Part shown: in pieces, positions 23,301 through 34,151 of the stretch
Layout of the letters: every line of letters starts with the position of its first letter
How positions within the stretch are numbered: the first letter of the stretch is position 1
Assembly: GCA_022410635.1 (NCBI GenBank)
Contig: JAJVDF010000131.1
Location: 2,209,247-2,273,246 of the forward strand
Direction: 5' to 3'
Length of the DNA stretch: 64,000 nt
From: Tretioscincus oriximinensis
Lineage: Eukaryota; Chordata; Lepidosauria; Squamata; Gymnophthalmidae
Notes under the pieces: model-generated
What the model was told of the DNA's origin: nothing
The model's database searches: none
The model's input: the letters and a program-made list of their open reading frames with translations, nothing else
Made by a program: the position numbers and the translations under genes

Positions 23301-25240
23301 CCTGGTGCCACAGGCAGCTTCAGGAGTAGCAATCGGTATGTTGCAGGTGAGTCACCTGACTTCAGTCCCAGAATCAGGAGAAATGCAGCTGTCAGAGGCA
23401 ACATCTAATCTGCTGTAATAGCAATTGGTGTGACACAGGTGTGTCTGTTCCAGATCCAGGAACAAGAGTGGAGTACAGGGAAAGAATGAACAAGGGGTGT
23501 CTTCTTGCCTTCACTCATCTGGACTTCTGGAAGTTATGCATTCATGTGCACAAGTGTCAGCCAGCACCAAAGTGCCAATGTCAGATTCTTAAGAGAAAGA
23601 AGATCAGAAATCTGTGAATTTTAAAAACTACACCTGGATGCATGGGAATCTGCAAATTTGCAGGAGAGGTTACAATGCCTTAATATCTAGGAATAATCCA
23701 GCAATTCTGGGTGTGATAACCCTACTTTGGGTTGCACCAGGGTGGAAGGTTTCTAGGACACTTAATGGTCCTTTACACCAGTTAGTTTAGATTTCTCCAA
23801 AGGGTACTCTTAAAACTCGCTGTGGTTGTCACTAGATAAACCTCTCCTTGTTTACCCCTACAGCCATAGTTATAACATGTAAATCATAGAGGAGTTTTCC
23901 ATTGGTTTACTGAGCCTTCCTTCTGCATAATGGGGCAATGCAAGGGATTGGACAAGGCATACAGGGAAGGTCTCATTCAAACTACCCCAGCATGCAAAAT
24001 TGTCTTCAGTTTAATTGGGTTCCTTTTATTCGGGAAAGGCGGAAAATCATATCTACTACCATTCTTTAATTATTGCGCTTGAATTTTCTCAGAGGAGAAA
24101 AGCAAACAGTTCAAAAATGTATTAGATTGGTGCCAGACACAACTAAATGGCTGGCAGCTTGCCAGCATTTGTCAGTTAGCCTTGTTGTGGCTGTCATAGT
24201 TCATGGACCATTTAATTTGGAATTAAAAAATAGACAACTAGAGAAGAGGCTTTTCACAGGCACGTGTATCTCCCTGTTCTGAGAATATGCAGACAGCCGT
24301 GAGCTTTCTGGCATAGTGGTGGCTGCAGCCGGGGTGCAGTTTATCGCACGGTAGTTGTGACCAGCCCATTCCTGGCTGAAAACAGCCTGTTTCCTGTTCT
24401 TCCCTGGAAAGACTTTATTTTTAATGATGTGATATCAGTGCGTTGTTTTTATGCAACTTCCTGAACNCAAGATGCTTCCTGAACTCAGTGATGTGTCTAG
24501 AAGGTCTTAGTAAACAAAAGCCATCCATATAGCGTTTGTACTTGTGTTGCTTTCAGTTTCAAGGCAGCTGGTCTGTGAGTGCAAACAAAGAGGTGAACCA
24601 ACAGAAAGAACAGAAGCAAAATCGGAGGAGAAAAACCTGAGTCAACATTATGCTCGTCAAGTTTAAAATAGGATTCTTAAAGGCCAGTGCTCTAACTGAG
24701 ACCAAAAGGTAGACACAAGATCCAGACTCTGAAACTAATATATTGCACAACNTCTTTAAGGTAGGAAAAATAAAAAGCAGATAGTACTCTATGAAAGTGA
24801 CATGTTCTGTTTCAAGACAGCACTGAATGGCATGTGTTACTTTGTAAAGGAGGGTCCTCCAAATAAATTCTGCTTGTTTTGCTGCACAATTGACTAAAGC
24901 AATTTCCTAGTCTGTTGCTCACCAAGTGAGTTGTCTTTGTTGTTCCAACACATAATTTTAATCCATCTTCAATCTTGAAGTTGTGGATTTAATTGGGGGG
25001 GGGAGGGGCACACGTTTTTTAAAAAATCAGAGATGGATTAAAAGTATGTGTCAGAACAGCACCCCTGCATATTTATGGCTTCTAGAGTTGACAGTGACCA
25101 TTTTCACCTGCTGTGGAGTTTCATGAACATGTGGGAAAATTATTGTTGTTCTATACCAAGGGAGCTTCCCCACAACATGGTTTGCCTTACTATTTCTTTT
25201 AAAACACATTCACCATCCGTGCCCATATACCTTAAAGCTT
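23301..25240. other. Non-coding intergenic sequence
   Basis: No gene recognised. A short G run sits near 24995. Confidence 0.4.
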
Positions 25241-25406
25241 CCATCTCTTCTTCCTCCTCTTCTTCTGCTTTTTCCTCTTCTTCTGCTTCTTCTGCTTCTT
25301 CTGTTTCTCTCTGCTTCTCTCCCCCCTCCCTCTTCTTCATTCTCTTCTTTTTTCCTCCTCTTCTTCTTTTCCTTCTTCCTCTCCTTCCTCTCCTCCTCCT
25401 TCTGCC
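25241..25406. repeat. CT-rich polypyrimidine tract
   Basis: About 165 bp of irregular TCT, TCC and TTC units, purine-rich on the other strand. It explains the serine-rich plus-strand frame (25048-25494) and the Glu/Arg-rich minus-strand frames. Confidence 0.9.
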
Positions 25407-26078
25407 TGAAGATGGCAAAGAACAGAAAAGTCTGGTCACTTTCCCCTGCCAAAAGAGTCTTACAATAAGAGGCTACACAAGGGCCCAGTACTGATATATA
25501 AATGGAATCTTATCGAATAAGCAATAAATCAAGTGTCTGATGCGGGAAATCAGTTTGGCAGTTTCATAATTTCTATGGGCTTCTACAAAAGCCAAGAACC
25601 ATTTAAAAGGGGAGGTGGGGGGAGAGAAATGTATTTTCTCAGCAGCCCACACAGTATCACCAGTATAAAAATCATATTTTAAATGCCAAGCAAAAAAAAA
25701 TCTCCTGACTATTTCTCCTGCAATTTTAGGGATGAATGAAATAATTATGTGAATAAATGTGTTGGATATTAAAAGCAGCACAATAACGAGGCAATTGGGG
25801 ATTGGCTGGCCATTTAATTTCCCCCCTTTTGCTTTAATGAGCTCCCAGGGTGGGCCGAGTAACAGGTGCAAATGAGAAACAATACCTGAGAATTCAAAGT
25901 GATTGATTTATTTTCATCAGAAAATGCTGCATCACAATGTTGTTTTCAGATTTCCAGCTGTTACATTTTATTTCACTGTTTTTGTAATTTTCAGTCTTCA
26001 GAAAATCATTCTCTTATAAAAGATATAAAAGTGGGATTCTTTTTGGATCCGAATGAGAAAAGAAAGTGAATGACCTTA

Positions 26079-26140
26079 GCCCAATTCAAGGTATTACCGA
26101 GCCCAATTCAAGGTATTACTGAGCCCAATTCAAGGTATTA
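26079..26140. repeat. 22-bp tandem repeat, 2.8 copies
   Basis: Units start GCCCAATTCAAGGTATTACC at 26079, 26101 and 26123. The last unit runs directly into the L2 fragment, so the array expanded the 5' junction of that LINE. Confidence 0.9.
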
Positions 26141-26555
26141 ACTCTAACTTTTAAAGCCTTACATAACTTGGGCCCCAAATATCTAAAGGAANGCCTTCTC
26201 CCATATGAGCCTGCTTGTGCCCTAAGATCTGCAGGGGAGGTCCTCCTGACTGTACCACCACCCTCAGTGGCTGAGAGGGTGGGAACCTGGAATAGGGCCT
26301 TCTCTGTGGCAGGCCCCAGGCTTTGGAATAGTCTCCCCCTTGGGGTGCGTCAATCACCATCTCTGTGCACTTTCAGAAAATGCTTAAAGACGTACCTCTT
26401 TGGCCTGGCATTTGGCTAGAAAACTACTGTCTCCTCCCCATTTTTAGAAAAGGCTGTTTTTTAATGTGTTAAAATGATGGTTTTATTGTTAAGCGCCCTG
26501 AGACCTACGGGTATAGGGCAGTATAAAAATGTAAATAAAAAATTAAATAAATAAA
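26123..26555 (+). mobile_element. L2-type LINE 3' end
   Basis: The plus-strand frame encodes the reverse transcriptase C-terminus: an LGPKYL motif, PSVAERVGTWNRAFSVAGPR, then LWNSLPLGVR, a set typical of L2-clade ORF2. The stop is followed by GCCCTGAGACCTACGGGTAT and a tail ATGTAAATAAAAAATTAAAT. It is 5'-truncated and carries one N. Confidence 0.85.
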
Positions 26556-26559
26556 GGGA

Positions 26560-27262
26560 AGCCATACTTCCATCAAATGGTTCCACCCAAGGTTTTTCAT
26601 CACTCTCATTTGATGGATGATAGAAGTTTGCTTTTCTCGCGATGGATTGAATGCCATTTTACAGCCAATCACGTGGCAATGGATGGGAAGGTCTCTGACC
26701 CACAAGACTGGCTTTACCATGTAATCCAGTAGGCTGAGATTAAGCTTCCTGTCGAACGGCAATAAGAAAACCCTTCATTCCATTTGATAAGCATGGCAAA
26801 TGTGTTTTACCATCCATATCAAAACAGCTCATCCCTCTTTAATGTGGAAGGTATATGGATATCATTTTTCGCCTCCCAAAACAAATAGAGGCACCAGCGA
26901 GATGACGAGAGTCAAAAGACCCTTCGAACCCTTCAGTCTGCTCTGCCACTGTAGCATAATTAAACCTCATGAGATACCTCCTCAGAAAACCCTTCTCAGG
27001 GCACACATGAACCGCTTGAAATGCTGTCTCCACCTATTTCTTTTGTTNCTATTCCCCTCAGTAGAAACTATTGACGAATAGCTTCCGTCTCTCTTCTAAA
27101 TGTTTCAAGAAAAGCCATGGAAGCCAAATGTGAAGGTTGAGGGAACCTCAGACAGCTGGTTTTTCATTATTCATTTTACTTTGAAGNGCCAAAATCAATG
27201 GCTTTGGGAGCATTAAAGATATAAAAACATACAGTTGTCAACCAGTTTGCAGCTCCAAATAG
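26560..27262. other. Non-coding intergenic sequence
   Basis: Open frames at 26505-27081 show no family features. No repeat recognised. Confidence 0.35.
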
Positions 27263-27700
27263 AGGCTATGACTGTAGAAACATACAGGATTTCTGCCTGC
27301 ATAGGGGAGCCTTTTGGGCAGCTCCTGCAGACATAATGGTGTGGTGTGGTGCCATTGCTGTGGGTTTAATGAGAGCTGATTTTTCCAGCAATCACGGCGG
27401 ATGCTGCCTGAAACCTGCTTTTTCCCTGTGTGTGTCATGCTGCTGTATGGATGGACGAGGTCGTGCGAGCAGGCAGGGGAAGTATTGGCAACTGTCTGCC
27501 AATCAGCACACAACCCCACAAAGCAGGAGGGGAGACACCTGACAGGAGGAAAGACTTGTCTCAGACATTAAAGGGGCGGAGCTTCCTTCCTCTTGCCCAC
27601 CTACGGTCCCCAACCTGTATTCATGCAGATGGATGGGCATTTGCTTAAAGCCTGAAATAGGCAATAAATCTGCCTTTTAGCCCCTTGTGTGTCTCCAGCC
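27263..27700. mobile_element. Decayed long relative of the GGCTGCATCCAC element
   Basis: Shares CCTGCAGACATAATG, CCAATCAGCACACAACCC, GGAGCTTCCTTCCTCTTGCC and GCAGATGGATGGGCAT with 20431-20739. The ends GGCTATGACTGTAGAAAC and GTGTGTCTCCAGCC are mutated versions of its inverted repeats. Overlapping chance frames occur on both strands. Confidence 0.55.
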
Positions 27701-28204
27701 TACGACAAGTCCCCCCTTGTGAATATGCAAAGAACACAAAGAGACAGAGGTCATATTTCCATGAAGACTTATTTTGTGTTCAATATGTATAGAGCCAGAT
27801 CTGTTTTTACGCCTGGTTGATTCACTTGCTCATAGCAGAAACACTTAAACTGAGTGAAAGAAGGCAGAACATAGGATTTCAGGAGATGCAATGACCACAC
27901 AAACTGAAATTTATTCCTTTATGCAAGGCACAGTTTACCAGACATGACAATTGCTTGCACACTACAGTTTAGCATTTCAAGATAATTTTATAGTGCCAAA
28001 GAACAGTATTAAAAAAGGCATAAATGTGGTTGCATAAAGAAAGCAATTTCAGTATGCATGTCCATTGCCTCTCCTAAAATCCTATATTTTGCATCCCTTC
28101 ACTCAGTTTAGCTGCTTCTCTTATGAGCAACTGGATCAACTTCTAAAAACAGAAGATCTATACAGAAGTTTAACCATATGGACCTTTTTAGACAAACTAT
28201 AGAC

Positions 28205-28535
28205 CTTTTTAGTACACTGTCTGGCTTGTCATAGTTTTTCTCCCCAGCAGCAAGGGTCTCCTTGTTTCATGGCTGCAGTTGCCATCTCCAGCAATCTTTG
28301 AACACAAGAAAATTAAATTTGACACTGCATTCACATCTTTCCTCTCTATTTGCCCTGAAGTAATAGACCAGTTGCCACAATCTTAGTTTTTTTTAATGTT
28401 CAGTGTCAAATCTGCTTTTTCACTCTCTTCTTTTACCCTCATCAAGAGGTTTCTTAGTTCACTTTCTGCCATATTATCTGCATATCTGACGTTGTTGATG
28501 GCCTCATTATGGACCACATTAACCTTTTACCAAAC
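28205..28535 (-). mobile_element. BovB (RTE-clade) LINE fragment
   Basis: Minus-strand translation contains the reverse-transcriptase motif region INNVRYADNMAESELRNLL followed by VKEESEKADLTLNIKK. After a frameshift comes GDGNCSHETRRPLLLGRK. These correspond to the BovB blocks around RYADD (here RYADN, with the catalytic Asp changed and a few codons missing) and GDGxCSHEIKRRLLLGRK. Frame breaks and a stop show it is dead. BovB is abundant in squamates and is known for horizontal spread. Confidence 0.8.
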
Positions 28536-28800
28536 AAAATCCACTGATCCCAGCTCCAGTGAGGCATGAGGAGAAACACACTTGCTGACTCCCAGCATAC
28601 TTCCGGTGTTATGGCTGTTTAGGCCCTGTTGCATAGGGACAGTAGCAGAAAACCCACCTCGCTGACATCAGAGAACAACAGAATATCCCCCCCTACTCCT
28701 TTCTCTGCTTTACCAGCCACCACTGACTAACATGATGACCTGCAAAAACAAAATGGTGTCTTGATTAAAATTCAGAGCTAATTAAAGAGCTAATTGCCAA

Positions 28801-28922
28801 ATAGCCTACATTTGGCAATCTTCATTTTTGCAGCCATTAAATTAATCCTGGTGTCTGGATATCGTAAGTAATTTGAGCTTTTCAAACATTTTAAAATTTT
28901 AGATTAAGAGTTTACTGTAGAA
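28801..28922. repeat. 122-bp duplicated block, copy 1
   Basis: Starts ATAGCCTACATTTGGCAATC and ends TTTACTGTAGAA. Repeated in the same orientation at 31989-32110 with four differences. It contains no recognised transposon feature. Confidence 0.85.
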
Positions 28923-28969
28923 CTGTGAGTCAAACTTTTATCTTCTTTTAACTATGGGAAAGTGGGGCC

Positions 28970-29060
28970 AACAGTGAAGATCGTTGTTCAGAGGTAGTAC
29001 ATGTGCCTCGTATGGAGAAGATTCCAAATGTTAGTTTCAGCCCATCTCTAAAGAAGGTAA
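28970..29060 (+). repeat. Possible ancient tRNA-derived SINE head
   Basis: TTCAGAGGTAGTACATGTGC followed by AAATGTTAGTTTCAGCCC resembles A- and B-box spacing of a decayed tRNA SINE. Weak. Confidence 0.3.
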
Positions 29061-29619
29061 CAGTAACTATCTTTTTCCCAAGGAAACTGCACACATATGT
29101 TCCTGTAGCTAGCCAACACTCAACTCCAGACAGCTGAAGTTCCCTGTTTCTGTTTTGGAAACATTTTTAAGTCCTACAATCTTCTTTCACTATCAGGATC
29201 TCCCATCAACAATTTAATTAGTGTTTCGGAAAGAAACATGACAGCATATCTCATTCAGTTTAATTGGTCTAATTTGCACATATAATACTGAAAGAATAAT
29301 TCATTGTACGCTGGCTTCTCTAGGGTATTTGCCTCATTCTGTAATAAATCGTCTTGGTCTCACCACAAGGTCTTTTTGTTAAGAAGTGATTTCAATAGAT
29401 TATGTAAATATGCTAATTAAAATTTGATATTGGCAACGAACTCTTCTAAGTCTCTGACAATTGTAGATTTAAAAGCAGAATTTTGTAATTGGATTGCTCT
29501 TCTATGCATAAAGAATACATTCACACGACTGCCTTTTGCATGCTATTTTTCAGTCTAACAAAATAAGGGGCTTGTGTGACCATTTCTGGCAATTCACATG
29601 CTTGAACGACTTTGCCTTT

Positions 29620-30002
29620 CTTCATTAGGATCTAGGGATGTTTAGTCTGCAAAAAAGAAGACTGAGTAGAGACCTGATAGCTGTCTACAAATATCTGAAG
29701 GGCTGTCACAGAGCAGAGGGATCAGCATTGTTCTCATTGGCACATGGAAGGACTAGAAACAATGGAATGAAACTGTAGGGGAGTAAATTTAGATTAGATA
29801 TCAGAAAAAAAATTTCTAACAGTCAGGGTGATAAACCAGTGGAACATGTTGCCACAGGAGGTGGTGAGTTCGTCTTCGCTGGAAGCCTTTAAATGGAGGC
29901 TGGACAGTCATCTGTCTGGGATGGTTTAATGAATCCTGCATTGAGCAGGGGGTTGGACTCGATGACCCTGGAGGTCTCTTCCAACTCTATGATTCTACGA
30001 TT
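29620..30002 (+). mobile_element. CR1 LINE 3' end
   Basis: Contains GGAGGTGGTGAGTTC, GGAGGCTGGACAGTCATCTG, GGGGGTTGGACTCGATGACC and the terminal CCAACTCTATGATTCTACGA, the standard CR1 3' end with ATTCTATG-type tail. 5'-truncated. Confidence 0.9.
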
Positions 30003-30046
30003 CACTGCCCCTTGTAGTGAAATGGCAAGGAAACTACAAATTCTAT

Positions 30047-30255
30047 TTCAGAGAAATAGCCGTATTAGTCTAGTAGAAAGTCCAGCAAAGGAGCTAGCAG
30101 CACTTTGAGACTAACTCGAGAAAAGTGGGTGGCATAAGCTTTCGTAGACACGTCTACTACGTCAGCATCTGAAGAAGTAGACGTGTCTATGAAAGCTTAT
30201 GCCACCCACTTTTCTCGAGTTAATCTCAAAGTGCTGCTAGCTCCTTTGCTGGANT
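30047..30255. mobile_element. Fold-back retroelement with hammerhead-like core, best copy
   Basis: A 209-bp inverted repeat beginning TTCAGAGAAATAGCCGTATT. It is flanked by an exact 12-bp duplication TACAAATTCTAT (30035-30046 and 30256-30267), a length typical of target-primed reverse transcription rather than cut-and-paste. The core has CTGAAGA (30169-30175), a GTAGAC..GTCTAT stem, GAAA (30191-30194), then GCTTATGCC. The opposite arm holds a mirrored, imperfect core. This resembles hammerhead motifs reported in Penelope-like elements. No coding capacity. Confidence 0.8.
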
Positions 30256-30575
30256 TACAAATTCTATGAGGATTTGACACACTACAAACATCCAGGAAAT
30301 GCTGTTTCTCTTCTGTTATTGGTTCCCACTCCCCCACATTGTATCAGGCATGTGAATAAAATAGCCTGTGTTTAAAGATCTCTGCAGCATGAGCTCCAAG
30401 GAGGGGCTTTAAATAACAAAAACTGTATTTCCCGTGCATTTCTTCCCCATTTTTAGCATGGAAACTGGCTTTGTTATAGCAACACTTAAAGCCTATGGCT
30501 GCATCCCCATGAATGATTTTTATCAAGATGGTACTACCTCTTTAAAAACATGCTATAATATCTCTGGTTCACATA

Positions 30576-30705
30576 GGCTGCATCCACACATCACTTCTTT
30601 ATTCTACTATAAATGGACAGCATGGATATTCTGGAATAAATCCATCCCCACAGTGCTTTATTGTAGTATATCCAGTTATTTATTCAGTGTTGTTAGGATA
30701 CAGCC
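30576..30705. mobile_element. Short GGCTGCATCC / GGATACAGCC element
   Basis: 130 bp with inverted ends GGCTGCATCCACAC and GGATACAGCC, flanked by ATA on both sides (30573-30575 and 30706-30708). It is related in its ends to 20431-20739. A further lone end, CTATGGCTGCATCCCC, lies at about 30496. Confidence 0.6.
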
Positions 30706-30746
30706 ATAGTCTTGGGAAAACAGTAATTTCTGCTTCATTGACTGTT

Positions 30747-31420
30747 TTAAGATAGGTACACACAATAACTTAAAAACTGCTACAATGCTATAATCTAGAA
30801 TATAGCGATCGCGTGTCTGTGCACTCCAAATTTATTTATTATTTATTTATATTTATATCCCGCCCTGTACCTGAAGGTCTCAGGGCAGCCTACCATAGGG
30901 TGGTGCACATAGCTTTTGTTGCTTTATCCACAACAGACACCATGTGAAGTAGGTGGGGCTGAGAGAGTTCAAAGAACTGTGACTGGCCCAAGGTCACCCA
31001 GCTGGCTTCATGGAGGAGTGGGGAATCGAACCGGGAGACTACCAGATAAGAGTCCCACAATCTAACCACTGCACCAAACTGACTCTCAAATGTGTATATT
31101 TTGTGATCAATGCCCCAGTTCTGTAACATCGCTCATTGATCTTGTTGCAGTACAGTTCAATATATTTTTTTTACTTGCAACAGCCAACACTGCTGCAGTC
31201 TCGATTGTTTTAACATGTTCCATCTAATTTGTGCACACGCATATGGTCGTGAGAGTACGGGGGTTCTCCGGAACAATGCCTGAGTATTTGAGCAATAGTT
31301 TATTCCGGGAAAAACTGTGTTTATTGTGGGTCAACCACTGAAAAGTGCTTAGCACTTCTGCTCAAGTCTTCCTGATTGTGTTATGAACAAGGTAGAAAAA
31401 CATCATGTGCACCTAGCCTT
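30747..31420. mobile_element. DNA-transposon-like repeat split by a SINE
   Basis: The left part (ACTTAAAAACTGCTACAATG, GTCTGTGCACTCCAAA) and the part after 31088 (TGTGTATATTTTGTGATCAA) are contiguous in a second copy at 35881-36030. Ends GATAGGTACACAC and GTGCACCTAGCCTTA are approximately inverted. The copy was therefore in place before the SINE inserted. Confidence 0.55.
30834..31087 (-). mobile_element. Sauria-type SINE
   Basis: On the minus strand the head reads AGTTTGGTGCAGTGGTTAGA (A box) with GGTTCGATTCCCCACTCC (B box). The body follows as CAGCTGGGTGACCTTGGGCC, and the 3' end GGGCGGGATATAAATATAAA continues into TAAA repeats. Nearly full length and less diverged than the copies at 5768 and 40826. 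It is inserted inside the 30747-31420 repeat. Confidence 0.9.
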
Positions 31421-33884
31421 AGTGCAGTCAATGAAGCGGAAGTATCTGTTTTCCCAAAACTTGTTCCTTTGTCTGTAAACTAACAAGTTTTGGCAATTCA
31501 TAATTTGATCTTTAGTTTCTCTGCCTCTTGCAGAACCAGCTTGCACTTCTCATAACTCTTGTTTCCCATACTGTCAAAGAGAAGCATTATCTTACTATCA
31601 TGTAAAATGAGTAAAACTGTTGAGTAATTTGAACATGCTTTTAAGACTGCAATGTGAAGTGATTACCCGGGTTTTCTAAAACACACTTAATTTGCACTGT
31701 CCAGGATGCTTAGTTCTGTATCACTAACCAAGATCAGTGATATTAAAGTTGATACGTCTGCAGGTTTCTTCTATTTTTTTCCATCTCTACTGCTGTAAAA
31801 TCCAGCAGGGGTTATCTTAATTTGGGTACAGGACTATATAAATGTTTCTTCCACCTAATTAAGCCAGATAGATTTTAAACTCAAGTCTGATTTTTTTTTA
31901 ATAAGGGCATTAGAATATTGTGCCCCTATTCTAAAGATTCCTTCTTTTCAATGAAACAAGTCTTCATGTATTCCACTGTTATTCCAACATAGCCTACATT
32001 TGGCAATCTTCATTTTTGCAGCCATTAAATTAATCCTGGTGTCTGGGTATCGTAACTAATTTGAGCTTTTCAAACATTTTAAAATTTTAGATTAGCAGTT
32101 TACTGTAGAAGCTTGTAAATATTGCTATTGCATGTTGTACACTATTATCTGATATTTCCTCTATTTTAAGAAACGTTTGAACTGTATTAATTTGTAAGTA
32201 ACAGACATTTTTAATATGACTTTCATTTCAGTGGAATGTGTTACCAATGCTCATTTTCAGATATACATAAAAATGAAGAAAAGTCATGATAGAGAAAAGA
32301 GAGAGAGAAGAAAATAAGGAAAAGTATTTTGTTAAGAATGAAAAACCATTCTGCCAGAGATGTCAGGAAGAATTAATTCTCTTGCCTTGCATGAAATGTG
32401 TCTAAATATAAAATAAAAAATCAGACTATTTGTTGCTGTTAGGACTACAGTGCTTTAAAAATCCAAGTATGGTAGGACAAGTAAGTGATGCCTGCATGCA
32501 GCCTCGTAGTCAAATTATTAACAGTTGGGGCTTTTTTCCAGTTGTTAGTATGAAAAGGGCTGGTCAGTTCTCTCCAGNTCCTGTAATTAGTTCTCCAAAT
32601 CCTATTGAGCCAATGCACCAAATGCAATGATTAATGCCAGGATAAGGAAATGTAGGAAGAAAAATGGAGAGCAATCAGTCCAAGAATGCCCTCAAGGGGC
32701 TAGGAAATTAACTGTTGTTATAATATGTATAGTGTATTAAGTCCCTTGATAGACTGGAATTTGTGGATGTATTCTGCTGCTTCTCTTTCAGATCTTCCTT
32801 TGTAGTTTCTTTGTTCAAGGACAGCTGTTCAGAGGTCCCAGGTGGAATGCACTGGAAGACTGAATTGTTCCCTAACAGGTTTTTGACTGATACACTAAAC
32901 AAAACACAAACCATATAGGATGTGCAACATGGTGTCCTAGTCTAGTTCACTAGTATATTTCATTCTTTTTTTCTCTAGTAGATCTTAAAGCTCTAGAAAG
33001 TAATACCCTACATATATGCATACTACATATTGTGATCTGATGTACCACAAAATAACCTTTGAGGCGCCAAGGGGTACTGCTGGAATGTTATATCCATACA
33101 TCGCCAGTCACTCCAAAGTGTAGGCATTGCTTGTTCCTGACTTTGGGAGCACTTGAAGGTCACCATGTCAGCTTGAAAGCTGCTATGAGCATCAGTCTTT
33201 TGCCATGCCACGAGTAATCCATTGCAATGTGGGTGGATTCCAAATACTACTAATGTTTTCTTTATGTTTGAACATTCAGTTCAATATTTCATATGGCTAA
33301 ACTAAACATGCGGCTGGTCAAAGAGCAAAAAAATAGATGGAACTCCATCAATCTCTGCCTGTGAATAGTTTTGTCTTTGCAATTGTTTTGCCCTTGGAAA
33401 AGGCTTTTTTTCAATGGAAACAATGAGCCTATTTTCTTCGGAACAACTTAGCAATCAAAAGCGAAAAACCACTTGCTTGATTATGCATGCCTCCCCATGA
33501 CATGTTTAGCTTTGCTATTTCTTTTAAATCTGGAAAAACATATTTGTAATTCCACTTCACCTATCTTCAAGTTTTCATGCTGTTTCATTACATTGCCTTG
33601 TATTCTCATCACATGACGTGCCCCATAAGCCATTACTCTGTTTGCCTTACTACAATTCCCAGCATTCTCTGTGAGCCAAGAACCAATTAACCTTTACACG
33701 TAGCCTCAAATACTTGTGAGATTTGACATATCCATGCTACTAAATTCCCTGCGTTTATTTTTGGATTTTAGGGAAGTCTGCTGCAGAATCTAACCAACAG
33801 CAGTAGCGTGGTGACCCCTACCTGAGGGCCCAGGTACTCTGACCATCCAGGCTAGAAGTGCCACACTATTACCCTGGTATTCAA
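31421..33884. other. Non-coding intergenic sequence
   Basis: Apart from the duplicated block at 31989-32110, no element or exon was recognised. Confidence 0.4.
31989..32110. repeat. 122-bp duplicated block, copy 2
   Basis: Direct repeat of 28801-28922, offset 3188 bp, four substitutions and no gaps. The bases immediately outside are also loosely similar on the left (ATTCCAAC against ATTGCCAA). Confidence 0.85.
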
Positions 33885-34063
33885 TTTCAGAGAAATAGCC
33901 TTGTTAGTCTAGCAGAAAGTCCAGCAAAGGAGCTAGCAGCACTTTGAGATTAACTTGAGAAAAGTGGTTGGCATGAGCTTTCGTACACACGTCTACGAAA
34001 GCTTATGCCAACCACTTTTTCTCAAGTTAGTCTCAAAGTGCTGCTAGCTCCTTTGCTGGACTT
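33885..34063. mobile_element. Fold-back retroelement, simple hairpin copy
   Basis: Starts TTTCAGAGAAATAGCCTTGT and ends TTTGCTGGACTT. Exact 12-bp flanking duplication CCTGGTATTCAA (33873-33884 and 34064-34075). The two arms meet at GCTTTCGTACACACGTCTAC, so the CTGAAGA segment of the ribozyme-like core is missing while GAAAGCTTATGCC is kept. Confidence 0.8.
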
Positions 34064-34151
34064 CCTGGTATTCAAGCAAGCACCCACGACCTGCTTGGAC
34101 TCCCAGCACCTTCAGGCTATATGAATGGACTTTATCTCAGTCCTCCCCAGT

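Noticed and set aside
25048..25494. 148-codon serine-rich frame and opposing Glu/Arg-rich frames
   Set aside because: Produced by the CT-rich low-complexity tract at 25241-25406.
30434..30709. 91-codon plus-strand frame
   Set aside because: Covers the short GGCTGCATCC element and its flank. No protein resemblance.
30834..31087. tRNA gene (A and B box visible)
   Set aside because: The tRNA-like part is the head of a SINE with body and tail, repeated at 5768, 40826 and 62762. It would not fold as a complete functional tRNA.
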